Source: Trichodelitschia bisporula
Taxonomy: Eukaryota > Ascomycota > Dothideomycetes > Phaeotrichales > Phaeotrichaceae
Assembly: GCA_010356995.1 (NCBI GenBank)
Contig: ML996706.1
Location: 507,509-571,508, forward strand
DNA: 64,000 nt
Direction of reading: 5' to 3'
How positions within the stretch are numbered: position 1 is the first letter of the stretch; each line of letters starts with the position of its first letter. Position numbers and translations under genes: made by a program. Positions 1-9,877 of this stretch are shown here, piece by piece. Under the pieces are notes generated by a model. That model saw nothing but the letters and a program-made list of their open reading frames with translations. It was not told the DNA's origin and did no database searches.

Positions 1-1980
1 GCCTCCATCTGAAGCTGCTTCGCCAACTTCGCGCGTTCAATTTTCTCGCGCATCAAGCGGTTTTGCATGGCCACCGGATCTTCGACAGAGAGCGCAGGCG
101 ATTGGACGGGATGAGCCTCTTGCTGCGGCGTGCCGTTAGCAGCCGTTCCGGGAGGCTGGACAGCGCCTGCGGCCGAATGACCTGTGTTGATGGCGATCGG
201 AGCGTTCGCTATCGACGATGTGCGCGAAAACGACTTCGACGCACGATCGGTAACAGACTCTGCCTGCTCCACGCTGATGGGAGACATGCCCTCGGGCTGC
301 ACACCAAAGTCCACCGGTCGACTGACAGAGAGCCGCCGGCCAGCACTACCACCGCTGACGTTCGACGACGTGCGACGACGCGCCCACACCTCTCCGCCGC
401 CGGAACGAGACGTTTGGAAAGCGAGAGACGGCTCCGCTGGACCTGCGGACGGCTGTGACGGGCGCTGGAGGACAGCAGGTTGACGAGGTCCGTGATCACG
501 AACGGGAGCGCGACGCGTGTCATTGACCGGCTCGTACCGCCCAGACTGCGAATTGAACAACTCTTTGTTCCCGCGATCCTCCCGCCAGGTTCGGTTAAAA
601 TCATCGGCCGCAATCTCCTTCGCCGGGAGTGGAGGGAGAGAGTCGAAGCTATGCGGATCGCGCTGAAACTTTGGAACACTCGCTGGCTGCGGAGGGTTCA
701 CAACGACCGGCGAAACCTTGTCGATAGGCGGCAATGAAGCCCAGGGAGACTTGGCCGGGACAGCTGTGGAAGCCTTTGCGACGAGAGTCGGCCGCTCCGA
801 GGCGCCCTTGAGCACCAGACTGCCAGGCTTCGTGGCCGGAGCTGGGACGCTCGGCTTTAGAATGGTCTTAGATGTGCCTACAGCACCGATCTGAGGGGTT
901 GTGGCCGGGATGGGGACGCTGGCTTCCACCGGCTTATCCGCTTTGACTGGAGATGGCGATTTCTTGCCGTCGCTGGGAGGCGCCGCGTGTGTATCGGCGG
1001 TGACGATGTTGGACTTGGTCCCGTCCATCCACTCTACAGTTTCCGGGGCCCAGTCATCCTCGTCATCATCGATGTCGGCCCATTTCGGATCTTTGCCGGA
1101 CTCGTCGGATTGCAGGCGCGTCGCGAGGTGGATGCCGTAACGAGTTTGCAGCTCTTCGTCTGTGAACTGCCTAGGCGGAGCTGGGGGAATAGCTTGATTC
1201 AGTTAGCATGACCACTACCTGTAAGGGGCGCAACTTACGTCGATTCTTGTTCCAGACCTTGCTGGCATCAGGGCCCGTACCGGCACCACTCATGCTGGCT
1301 ACACCCGCGCGCGATGCACCACCACCCAGCGCAGATTTCGCAACAAGACGAGGTTTCGCGGTCTGTTGCGCAAGCGTATTTGTCTGAGCGGTGCTCGGAC
1401 CTTCAACGGGTAAGTGCGGAACGTCAAGATCGGATTCATACCAACCTTTGTCAGTCGGCTTCGCATTCGGCGCGCCAACCGCAGCCTTCGCCAAGAAGTT
1501 CTTGGTTACAGAAACCGACTTGAAGGTGGTAGGTTTCTTGAGCGAATTGCTCCGAGCATGTCCGCCGTCCTTGAGACCTTCCGGCTTGCTAGTGTCGGTG
1601 TCAGAGCCAGCACTCATGTCGCCGGTGAAGTGGCCCGCGTGACCGTCGCTGTGTGAAGAATCGGCCGGCTCGTGAAGCGCGGATTCCCGGACAATGTGTG
1701 TTTCCGAGGGATAATTCGCCACGGCGCTGTCCGAATCTCCACCGTGATTGATCAAGTTGCTCTTTGATGATGCATCGATTTGTTGCGCCTTGCCGTTGCC
1801 GGCGGCGGTAGATGAGGTGGTTGACGCGATAACGTCGGCGGACGAGGCGTCGCCCGCCGACTGTGCTTCCTTTACCACATCGCGAACGTCCTGCTCTGCC
1901 ATAACAAATGTGGGGACTGTTTCGGCAGCGGGGAGTTGAATGTTAGAACTAGTTCGTTGACCATGCGCGGTGGCGGTCAT
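1..1980 (-). CDS. Unrecognised low-complexity conserved protein, 3' end outside the window
   Basis: Two exons are seen: 1239-1980 and 1-1180, joined across a 58-nt intron (GTAAGT donor, CTAAC branch, CCCAG acceptor). The frame stays open to the window edge, so the C-terminus is missing. The start was placed at the ATG at 1980 because the longer frame back to 2061 adds only untypical residues. The protein is Ser/Thr/Ala-rich and probably disordered. The most protein-like parts are a GWYESD stretch, VWNKNRPPRQFTDEELQTRYG across the splice, an acidic block (KWADIDDDEDDWAPE), FNSQSGRYEPVND, and a charged helix at the edge (REKIERAKLAKQLQ). I know no named family with this layout. Function and compartment are unknown. 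The clean splice joining two well-formed motifs makes the gene itself secure. Confidence 0.75.
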
Positions 1981-2529
1981 GACTGCGAGTCTGCAACGAA
2001 GTGCCGACAGGATCACGAAGCGCCACCGGAAATGGAGGTTGGAAGATGTACCTGATGTCAAGTGTTTGCTTCGAAGGTCGCCACGAGATTCGCGATGTTT
2101 GGTGAATGTGTGGGAATGGAAGCGTCGTCAGCGCAGTTGCTGGAGGAGTCTTGACGTGTACAAGGCGCGGGCGCAGTTAGGTGCGTGTACCAGGTTTGTG
2201 GGGAGGGGGGAGCTGTTGGGTGCTGCGGTGCTTGCAGGCAGGCTCTGAGAAGAAATGCGACAATCCGGTCTATGCGCTCACTGCACAGACGATTAGAACC
2301 CGGTTGGGCAGTATTAGGGAAGGTGGGGGGGGATATGCGAGAGGGGGGAAGAGAGAATGTTAGGAGGGGAAGGAGAGGAACAATGTTCGATGATGGTGGT
2401 GGAAAGGAGAGTGTTCGGCGGATTCGGTCAAGGATGGTCATACGTTGCAGCTGCCAAGGCGGGAGGTGAGTTACGCCTCCAACAACACCAGTCGGTCTCA
2501 TTAACCTTTGGTGTTTCTTCGCCTACGGA

Positions 2530-3054
2530 ATGGTAACACGCTTGACGTGTCGGAGGCTCTGAGAGAAAGAAACAATTTGTATCAAGTACTGTACCTTTGC
2601 AGGAGCTGAATGGTGAAATTGCCGAGTATCGTGAGAGTTATGAGAAAGGTGTGGGATTTGGTGAGGGTTTTCGGTGGGTTTTCAGTTGGTTGTTGTGGAT
2701 TGAAATGTTTTGCTGATGGCTGCAACACTTCACCATCAACAACTGCTGTGACAGTCTTGCCAAGAGCGTCACTCTGTCAATGAATTGCGGCAGCTGGCAG
2801 ATGCAGAACATAACAAGGAAGGTACGAGGGTCACGGCAGAACTCATCCATCTCGTCCCAACACTCAAGTTACTCCTATCACTTGCACCATCCGAACCGAG
2901 TAGCGACAAAACAGCGGCCGCTCGTACAATTCTGGCTTCACAGTTTCAACGAGGTCTTGAGCAAGTGGCATTGAGCACCGGTGTCTATTCAGTTACGCCA
3001 TATACATACACCATCCACTCGCCACATTCATGCGACAGACGAAAAGGTACTTGA
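2530..3054 (+). CDS. Candidate small coiled-coil protein (5' end uncertain)
   Basis: Two exons look coding: 2603-2648 and 2765-3054. Joined in phase they give a charged helix (ELNGEIAEYRESYEK then ERHSVNELRQLADAEHN) followed by an amphipathic segment around TAELIHLVPTLKLLLSLAP. An alternative, stronger donor lies 12 nt after the first exon end and keeps the frame. The start is unsure: the ATG at 2530-2532 directly before a GT could splice onto 2603, giving about 112 residues, but its branch site is weak. The stop at 3052-3054 lies 9 bp from the stop of the convergent subunit f gene. No family recognised; the heptad-like spacing suggests a subunit of a coiled-coil complex. The exon pair is likely real, the gene borders are a guess. 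Confidence 0.38.
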
Positions 3055-3063
3055 AAAGGTCGT

Positions 3064-3668
3064 CTAGTGAGCATTGTTCTTGTGATGCCCTGGGTTCGGT
3101 CAGAATTGTCTCCTCTGATCTCCATGATCGGGCGGAACTCACGCAGGTGGAAGTAGTAGTTTTGCGCATAGCCGAAGAGGGTCAGAGCGGCAATCGCGTG
3201 TACCAGAGCTAGTCACAATTTTCAGTTCCTCTTCCAACACCGGCAAAGATGGTACTCACGCATGGCCGACGGCTTGGCCCCAAAGTAGCGAGCCTTGTAC
3301 CGGCCGAACAGACCCCGCGCTTTCGGCTCAGGAGCAGGACCGCGAGGCAGCTTCTCGTAGAAGCTCACGACACGCTGCATGCGCACGGCATCCTGAGCAG
3401 CACCAATTCCCTTGAATCAATCAGCTCTCGTCCCATTTCCGCTTCTGATCGCAACTCGGTATGCAATCGATCCGAAAAGTCGCCAATACAAGTGGGAATG
3501 CTAGGAGTTGGGCCATAAAGGCAAGAGATCGGCTAAGAGTTCCGGAAACTTACGGAAGGCGATGCAATCTTGAGGAGGAACTGTCAGCACACAGTCTAAA
3601 AACGCAATTGGAGACGTTACCTTGGGCGGAATCAGGGTCGAAAGACCACGCCTCTGGATGAAGCTCAT
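3064..3668 (-). CDS. atp17: Mitochondrial ATP synthase subunit f
   Basis: Five exons: 3621-3668, 3554-3568, 3260-3410, 3143-3208 and 3064-3089, giving 101 residues. It is a subunit of the membrane Fo sector of the F1Fo ATP synthase in the inner mitochondrial membrane. Family signatures: the N-terminus MSFIQRRGLSTLIPPK (presequence-like), RVVSFYEKLPRGPAPEPK, GLFGRYKARYFG, and one membrane helix ending in GYAQNYYFHLRHHKNNAH at the C-terminus. Exon 2 is a 15-nt micro-exon coding IASPS, needed to restore the conserved PPK-IASPS-GIGAA run, and the last exon codes only the HHKNNAH tail. All four introns have GT..AG ends and phases agree. It shares a 299-bp intergenic region with the divergent complex I gene at 3968, which suggests joint control. 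Confidence 0.93.
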
Positions 3669-3967
3669 CACGGCAGATCTGTCGCAATCAGCAATACGCT
3701 CAATTGAAGCCGGCCAGTATAGCGGAGTCCTACGTAGCAAAGTTGTGATGGCGGGAGGGTAGGTGGGTTTGGTGGGGAAGAGTCGTGAGCGATGACCTCT
3801 GTGAAAGGTTCGCTCTCGGGAGTCGTTGCTCGGCTGCGCTTTGCGTTGCCAAGACCGGCTTCCGACGCAACCGCCAGGGTCATCACGTCGACCTGCCCGT
3901 GCTGCCATTACGACGTCCCCAGCGCCAACCATCACCACAACATCGCTCCTTGCAGCACAACACAGCC
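3669..3967. promoter_or_regulatory. Bidirectional promoter between two OXPHOS genes
   Basis: This 299-bp stretch separates the start codons of ATP synthase subunit f (-) and complex I NDUFS4 (+). It must contain both 5' UTRs and promoters. No clear TATA box was seen; the part next to the + strand gene is C/A-rich. Shared control is inferred from the head-to-head layout and the related functions. Confidence 0.6.
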
Positions 3968-4719
3968 ATGCCGCCAGTTCAACGGGTAATTGGCGTCAGA
4001 GTCGCCGGCTGTGTGGCCCGGCGCCCAGTCGCCTTCTCGCAAATGCGCTTCAGCTCCAACACCCCACCCACCCAGGGCTCCGACGAAGCTCCAGGCCCAA
4101 AAGCTGGGGAATCAAGCTTGGCTAGGACAGAAAGCGCATCGGAGGGGATGGCAAAGCATCAGCCTAACTACCACGCTGCGCTCGACTTCCGGACCTCGTA
4201 CGCTGCATCGATCCTTATCGTACCTTGCAGCTAACAGGCGAACCAGGACCTTCTCTCCCGTTCCCAAGCACGTCATGGATGGGAGCGAGTCTGACGTCTC
4301 CGTGCCCGCCGCCGTTACCTCTGGGGCTCCCATTGATTTGCAGGCACGTACGGTTCGGTAGGTCTATTCCCGGCAAACACGACATGGCTGGCCCGCTAAT
4401 CCTCAACAGCATCTACCAGCAAGCGAAGAATGCGATGCAGTCTGGGGCATGGCATGGCAATCACTGGTTGATGGACTGGGATGTGCTTTCCAAAGGCCAC
4501 CGGTGGGAGAACCCGTTAATCGGCTGGCAGTCAACGGCCGATGTAATGCAGGGTGAACGCATGGAGTTCAAAAGCAAGGAGGACGCCATAAACTTTGCCA
4601 ATAAGCAAGGCTATGAGTACTTTGTACAGGAGCCGAACGAGCGGCGGTTTATTCCTAAGGCCTACGCCAACAACTTCATGTACAGCCCGAAGAAGCTCAA
4701 GATCGTACGGACGAAGTAG
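3968..4719 (+). CDS. nuo-21: NADH:ubiquinone oxidoreductase 21-kDa subunit (NDUFS4 family)
   Basis: Exons 3968-4197, 4247-4357 and 4410-4719 give 216 residues. It is an accessory subunit of respiratory complex I in the mitochondrial matrix arm, which helps hold the electron-input module. The N-terminus (about 1-30) is an Arg-rich mitochondrial presequence ending near RFSS. The conserved core runs from DFRTSTFSPVPK through SGAPIDLQARTVRIYQ, WLMDWDVLSKGHRWENPLIGW, the KSKEDAINFANKQGYEYFVQEP segment and the end AYANNFMYSPKKLKIVRTK. Length and C-terminus match the fungal 21-kDa subunit. Both introns are about 50 nt; the first uses the later of two AGs (after GAACC), the only one that keeps the STFSP motif. 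Confidence 0.95.
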
Positions 4720-5229
4720 ATTTCGGCTTTCTGTACATAGCACACTCGGCGTTCTGCGGTTTAGTTCCAGAGCCTTGAGCTTTGCGCCGAAAGGTCATTG
4801 AAGCCAGTGCTCAATGCCACCTGCTGTAGGCTCCAAGGGCGCTAGTTTTCACAAACGGAGTATCTGAAAGCCAACTTTCTCCCATTCCCCGGATCTCGTG
4901 AAGTTCCAGACAGCCCCAACTGCGATCCGATATGGCTATCATAGAGCAAGAAAGCGTCCATGGGCTATCCGAAAAAGGTCATGGCACACCCGCCGATAGT
5001 TGCTGCCGTGTATTAAGCAAAGATCTGGGCAAGAGGCGGCCTTGATTTCTTTTTGGGTGTGCCATGACTTTTTCTGGATGGCTGTTGGTCTGTGCCTCGA
5101 GCATCGAACTCCGCCAATGGTAAAATCACGGGCAACGGGATCAGTGCGTCGCGTCCACTGCCGTCATCTGCAGCTCCAGCCTCGACACCTCTCTCGTGCC
5201 CCTCACCTTCCCTCTCGCGTTTGACAGCC
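4720..5229. other. Intergenic region, nothing recognised
   Basis: Between the complex I gene and bub3. Contains the 3' UTR of the first and the promoter of the second. No conserved frame, repeat or RNA gene seen. Confidence 0.5.
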
Positions 5230-6391
5230 ATGAGCTCTAGTAAGACGAGCGCTCCTCTTGTCCTACACGTCCTAATCTTCGCTAGGCCAATTTGAACTCA
5301 CGGACCCGCCGCGCGATGCCATCTCGGCGCTCAAGTTCGCGCCAAACGACGCGAACAAGCTGCTAGTCTCTTCATGGGACAGGAATGTGTATCTGTATGA
5401 TACGCACGATGGCGAGAGTGGGCGACTGACCCGGACGTTCGAGCATCCCGCCCCGGTGCTGGACGTGTGCTTCGGGCAGGATGACAACGAGGCCTTCACC
5501 GCTGGGCTGGATTGGAATGTGCGCCGGTATGTCTCACTTCGCGAATATTCCGTTAGTGTGTTGCTAATACCACTTGCAATCAGTATCAACCTCGAAACCG
5601 GGGAGCTCGAGTTCCTCAGTTCTCACACCGCTGGCGTCAAGTCCGTGGCATACTCCTCAACGACCAAGCTTCTCATCTCTGGCTCCTGGGACTGCACTCT
5701 CCATGTGCACAGCTTGTCGGACGACCGCTCCGCACACACAACATGCACCGTTCCCCTCCCGAGCAAACCCTTTTCCATCTCGATGACTCCCACCAAGGTC
5801 GTCGTAGCAATGGCCAACCGCGCCGTATACATTTACGACCTGAAGTCCCTGGCCCTTCTCTGCAGCCACGCCAACTCCACGGATAACACCCAGAACATAG
5901 TCGAGATTGAGCCGCTGCAGCGCCGCGAGTCGGCTATGAAGTTCATGACGCGGGCCATCGCATGCATGCCGAACGACTCCGGCTGGGCGGCATCCACCAT
6001 CGAGGGCCGCATCGCAGTGGAGTGGTTCGATCCCTCGGAGACCAGTCAGGCGCGCAAATACGCGTTCAAGTGCCATCGACAGACAGTGGACGGCGTAGAC
6101 GTGGTGTACCCGGTGAACGCACTTGCCTTCCACCCCATACACGGCACCTTCGTCTCAGGGGGTGGGGACGGCGTCGTCGCGGTGTGGGACGGCGTGGCTA
6201 AGCGGAGAATTCGACAATACCAGCGCTTCCCGACCAGCGTTGCGGCGCTGGCCTTCTCTGCAAACGGCAAGTATCTGGCCGTTGCGGTGAGCCCTGGGTT
6301 TGAGGACGGTAAGGAAGACCCGGAAGGCGTGGTCAAAGTTTTCATCCGGGAGCTTGGGGAGTCGGAGACGAAGGGCAAGGCATCGAAGTAG
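5230..6391 (+). CDS. bub3: Spindle checkpoint WD40 protein Bub3
   Basis: Exons 5230-5239, 5286-5526 and 5584-6391 give 352 residues. Bub3 is a seven-bladed WD40 propeller that brings Bub1 and Mad3/BubR1 to phosphorylated Spc7/KNL1 at the kinetochore. Seen here: N-terminal FELTDPPRDAISALKFAP, the blade motif LLVSSWDRNVYLYD, LDWNVRRINLETGELEFL, LISGSWDCTLHVH, and GTFVSGGGDGVVAVWD near the C-terminus. The first exon carries only ten bases (ATG AGC TCT A), a layout forced because the frame upstream of 5286 is otherwise without a start. Length is normal for the family. The kinetochore gene nuf2 lies 1.5 kb downstream on the same strand. Confidence 0.93.
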
Positions 6392-6911
6392 AGCGGGGTG
6401 CGGTGCATGGCGTTGGCCGTTGGGTCGGCTGGTTGAAGAAATGTATGGTAGCAGCGCATTTCGGCGTATGGCGTCATCAGGTCCGCAACAATCTCAGTGG
6501 CTCTCGCGTGGAGAGGTTCTTTGAGTATCATGAGACACTCGGACTTCTTGACTGAGGATTCGTACTATGCTTGATGTAATTCTTGCAGGCTAATATGCTC
6601 CCTAAGCCGACGCAACTTAGAATCCCGACGCAGGACCGTCTTTCTCGCAATGACCTGCTCACGGAGAGAGGCCATACTCTTCCAGCTGCAGAAGCCCTCC
6701 ACTCCGACCTCAAAGGGAACCGGCTGGTTTGATTTCCATGCGAGCCACCGGCCAACGCAATGACCATATATCTGAAGAGCTGTGCCTCCCGAGCAAGATC
6801 AAGTGGAGCGCCGATTTCACGGCCTCAACAGGCATTGTGCCCGAAGGTCCTTGCTTCCGTGCGCATAATATCCTCAATCCAGTCCAAAATCCGCAGGACT
6901 CCTTCTCACCC
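6392..6911. other. Convergent intergenic region between bub3 and pop5
   Basis: Holds the two 3' UTRs. C-rich towards pop5. No gene recognised. Confidence 0.5.
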
Positions 6912-6954
6912 TCACCCCTCACTACCACCCCCCCCCGAATCAACCTCCCTCCTC

Positions 6955-7001
<47 letters not shown>

Positions 7002-7243
7002 ACCCCCCACCCCCCTCGCCCTCAGCACCCCAATCTTCGCCCGCCTCACCGCCTCCTCCTCCGCCTTCCGTATCGTCCCACTACACCTTACAACCTGAAT
7101 AACACACTCGGCACCAATCGGCTTCGGCAAAGAAGTCACCAGCGTAAGCGCCGCCCAGACAAGCCGGTAGTAGTCGCGTGAGACGCGGATTATGGCCGTG
7201 GAGGTGGGGGGGGAGATGTAGATTACTAGGCGGGTTAGCTGGT

Positions 7244-7278
<35 letters not shown>

Positions 7279-7507
7279 TGGAGGTACTTTTGAGGCTTCC
7301 GGCGATCAGGCCCGCGCCGCAGTCGCCGAAGGAGGAGGCTACGGTGTCTCGGATTAGCCGGGCGAGGTAGGCGGGTGTGCACCTGTCGGAGGTGGGGTGG
7401 TGGAAGGCGAGTGTGTCTGGCACCGGGGTGGAGCTGGGGAGGGTATTGGGGGGTGGCGTCGGGTAGAGGATGTGGAGGAGGAGGTAGCGGTGCTTAAGGC
7501 GGACCAT
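6912..7507 (-). CDS. pop5: RNase P/MRP protein subunit Pop5
   Basis: Exons 7288-7507 and 6912-7225 give 177 residues. Pop5 is a core protein of RNase P (tRNA 5' processing) and RNase MRP (rRNA processing). It starts MVRLKHRYLLLHILYP, continues with LIRDTVASSFGDCGAGLIAGSLK, then YISPPTSTAIIRVSRDYYR, LVWAALTLVTSL and CVIQVVRCSGTIRKAEEEA, all family hallmarks. Odd points: the intron holds 32 consecutive Gs on the + strand (7246-7277), so the sense intron has 32 Cs between donor and branch (GCTAACC); and the C-terminal coding end crosses 46 consecutive Cs (+ strand, 6956-7001), read as about 15 glycines. The true C-terminus depends on the exact length of that run, which is hard to sequence, so the last ~35 residues are uncertain. 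Confidence 0.9.
6956..7001 (+). repeat. C46 homopolymer inside the 3' part of pop5
   Basis: Forty-six uninterrupted Cs on the + strand, flanked by further C-rich sequence to about 7017. On the coding strand it reads as poly-glycine near the end of Pop5. A run of this length is expected to slip and may be mis-sized in the assembly. Confidence 0.95.
7246..7277 (+). repeat. G32 homopolymer in the pop5 intron
   Basis: Thirty-two uninterrupted Gs on the + strand lying inside the single pop5 intron, i.e. a pure C tract in the pre-mRNA upstream of the branch site. Confidence 0.95.
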
Positions 7508-7950
7508 TGTGAGGCGGTGATGGTGTATGAGACGTGGTCTGAAGTTGCGGGGAGGCTTCCGATTCTACATGGTTGATGGAGAGTGTTGAACGTCAAAGCA
7601 TGTGCCAAAATTAGTTCGTGAGCGGAGACTTGGCAGGACAGAGCTCTCTCTACGAGGTAGACCGAATATGAATTTGAAGTCTACGGTAAGGGCCAGTCAA
7701 TTCACTACAGCGATCCTAGCTTCAAGCAGTACCTATTTCCTTGTAACCACAGTGTAGTGATGCTATTCGCGAAATTCTCCACGTCCGCCGCACGTCAGCA
7801 TCCCATCCCACGCCCGATCACGTGCGCGGCGCTACCCCGTCAACCCATGTTTTGTTTGCGCCCATCAACAACACCACCCCCCGCCAGCACGCGATACGAT
7901 ATCTCCAACCCACCCCCCCCCTCCACCACCTCAAAACCCACATACGCACA
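7508..7950. other. Divergent intergenic region pop5 / nuf2
   Basis: Contains both promoters. An ATG at 7757 opens a short frame without similarity and is not taken as a gene. C/A-rich before the nuf2 start. Nothing else recognised. Confidence 0.5.
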
Positions 7951-9456
7951 ATGGACTTCAACGGCCGCTACAGCATGGCGCGCGCGCAACAACCCCCAGG
8001 AACCTCACGCAAACAAGCCCCCGAAGAAGTCGACGCCTTCATGATGGTACTTCCCTCCCCCCCCCATCAAAAAACCCCCCAACTCAACTAACTCCCCCTC
8101 CCAGCCGGACACCGAGATAGCAACCTGCATAACCGAAATCGGCATCCCCTGCACCGTCCCCGACCTCCAAAAACCCGTCCCGCAACACATCCAGAAAATC
8201 TTCGAATACTTCGCCTACATCCTCATGAACACGAGCCGCGATGTCGTGTCGCCCGCCATGTCCGCCGCGGCAGCTGACATCGCCGGCGCCGACGCGGATA
8301 GGCTGTATTCCGCCGATACGCGCGATCTCATGGGGCTCTTCGTCATGCTGCGCGGCTTGCTCGAGAAGTGTTCAATCGATGATTTTGCGTTCTCAGACCT
8401 GTACCGCCCGACGCACGCCCGCCTGCAGAAGATCCTGAGTTATGTGATCAACTTCGTGCGTTTCCGCGAGAGCCAGACTTCCGTCATAGACACGCATTTC
8501 GACGAGGCAGAGCGCACGAAAGCGCGCGTCGCGCACCTCTATGCCGAAAAATCGGACCTGGAAGCGCGGCTCGCGGCTCTCCAACGTGCGCGCCCAGGGG
8601 TAGATAAGAGCGTCAAGGACAAGGAGGCCCGGCTTGCGGAGTTGAAGCCCCGTTTGCGGGCGCTGGATCAGACGAAGGATAAATTGGCTGCTGAGTGGCA
8701 CCGGTGCGAGGTGGAGACCGAGCGTTTGAAGGGTACGTACGAAGAGCGTGCGACGCAGCTGGATGGCCTGCGGGCGGAGGCGGCGCGTTTGAGGCCGTAT
8801 ACGGCGCATAAGCCGGATGCGCTTGAAGCCGGGGTGCGGGATTTGAATGCGGCGCTTGCGGGGGAGAGGGCGCTTATTGAAGCGCTTGAGCGGCGGACGA
8901 GGGCGCTTGGTAGCTCGGTGGAGGGATTCAGCGCTGTGTCTGGGGATGTCCAGGCTGTTACGCGGCTGCTGGCCGACCTTGCGGGGGAATTGGGGAAGGA
9001 AGAGGAGGAACGGGCGAAGGCGGCGCGGCATAGGGAGGCGTTGAGTGAGCGGGTTAGTTGTGTTGAGGATGTGGAGAGGCAGGAGCGGTTGCTGGTTAAG
9101 CAGCTTGATAGTATGAATGCCCGCACCGAGAAGTTGCGCAGGGGGGCGGAGGAGAAGAGTGAGGCTGCGCGGGTGAGGATGGAGGAGCTTAAGGCTGTGC
9201 ATGGGAAGTTGGTTAGGGAGAGGGGGGAGAAGGCGAGGGAGGTGGAGAGGAGGAGGGTGAGGATTGAGCAGACGGAGAAGAAGGTATGTCTTTCTGGCTC
9301 GTTTTGGAGTGTGTGTCTGGGTAAAGGCTAACGGGACAGATGGCCGATCTCAAGGAGAACATCGAGAACGAGGTTCACGCCGCACGGGAAGAGTATCTCA
9401 AGATGGAGAGCCATATCAAGCTCTACATCCACGAGATGGAGCAGAGCATCTCCTAG
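7951..9456 (+). CDS. nuf2: Kinetochore protein Nuf2 (Ndc80 complex)
   Basis: Exons 7951-8046, 8105-9283 and 9340-9456 give 463 residues. Nuf2 pairs with Ndc80 in the rod-shaped complex that links kinetochores to microtubules. The N-terminal calponin-homology-like domain (about 25-160) shows [34 protein letters not shown] and [19 protein letters not shown] followed by VRFRE. From about 165 to the end the protein is a continuous coiled coil. The start at 7951 gives MDFNGRYS, the typical short leader. The second intron (9284-9339) carries a CTAAC branch. The coding strand of exon 2 is so GC-rich that long open frames exist on the opposite strand; these are shadows. Confidence 0.94.
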
Positions 9457-9877
9457 TCTGCATGTTTGGGAATTTGAGCAACGGGCGGCAACGACAGGTG
9501 GGAGGAGTCTGGTGTTTTGTTGGGCGGGTGTGCTTTGGAGGACGATGTGACGGACACGCAAGATACCAGGACAGATAATGGACGGAGTCTTAGTTTGGAA
9601 TTCAATACTTTCCGCTGCGAGCGAATTTGCTGACACTGAAGACCTATTACAGAAGACTGAGTCGTCCAAATAGAGCTACTAAATGTGTGCTCGTAATGGA
9701 TATAAAGCGCTATCAACCGCCAAAACGCCCTGTCGTACCATCATAATCAGCCATCAAACCTCCTGCCCACCAACGCCAAAGGTAAGCCAAACCAGTGTCC
9801 GAGCTGCAAGAAATTAAGGTTCTAAACACTTTAGCCCTAGCTGCAAAAGATCAAGAGTCTAAACGCTTTAGCCCACA
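9457..9877. other. Convergent intergenic region nuf2 / gid8
   Basis: Contains two imperfect direct copies of TCTAAACNCTTTAGCCC (near 9820 and 9859). No gene seen. Confidence 0.45.

Noticed and set aside
2058-2501. 147-codon - strand frame upstream of the first gene
   Set aside because: Pro/Ser-rich, ends right before the accepted start region; more likely promoter/5' UTR.
6729-7181. Poly-proline + strand frames over the C46 run
   Set aside because: Created by the homopolymer; the - strand gene pop5 explains the region.
8393-9202. 269-codon open frame on the - strand opposite nuf2
   Set aside because: Compositional shadow of GC-rich coiled-coil coding sequence; no domain, and nuf2 on the + strand is certain.
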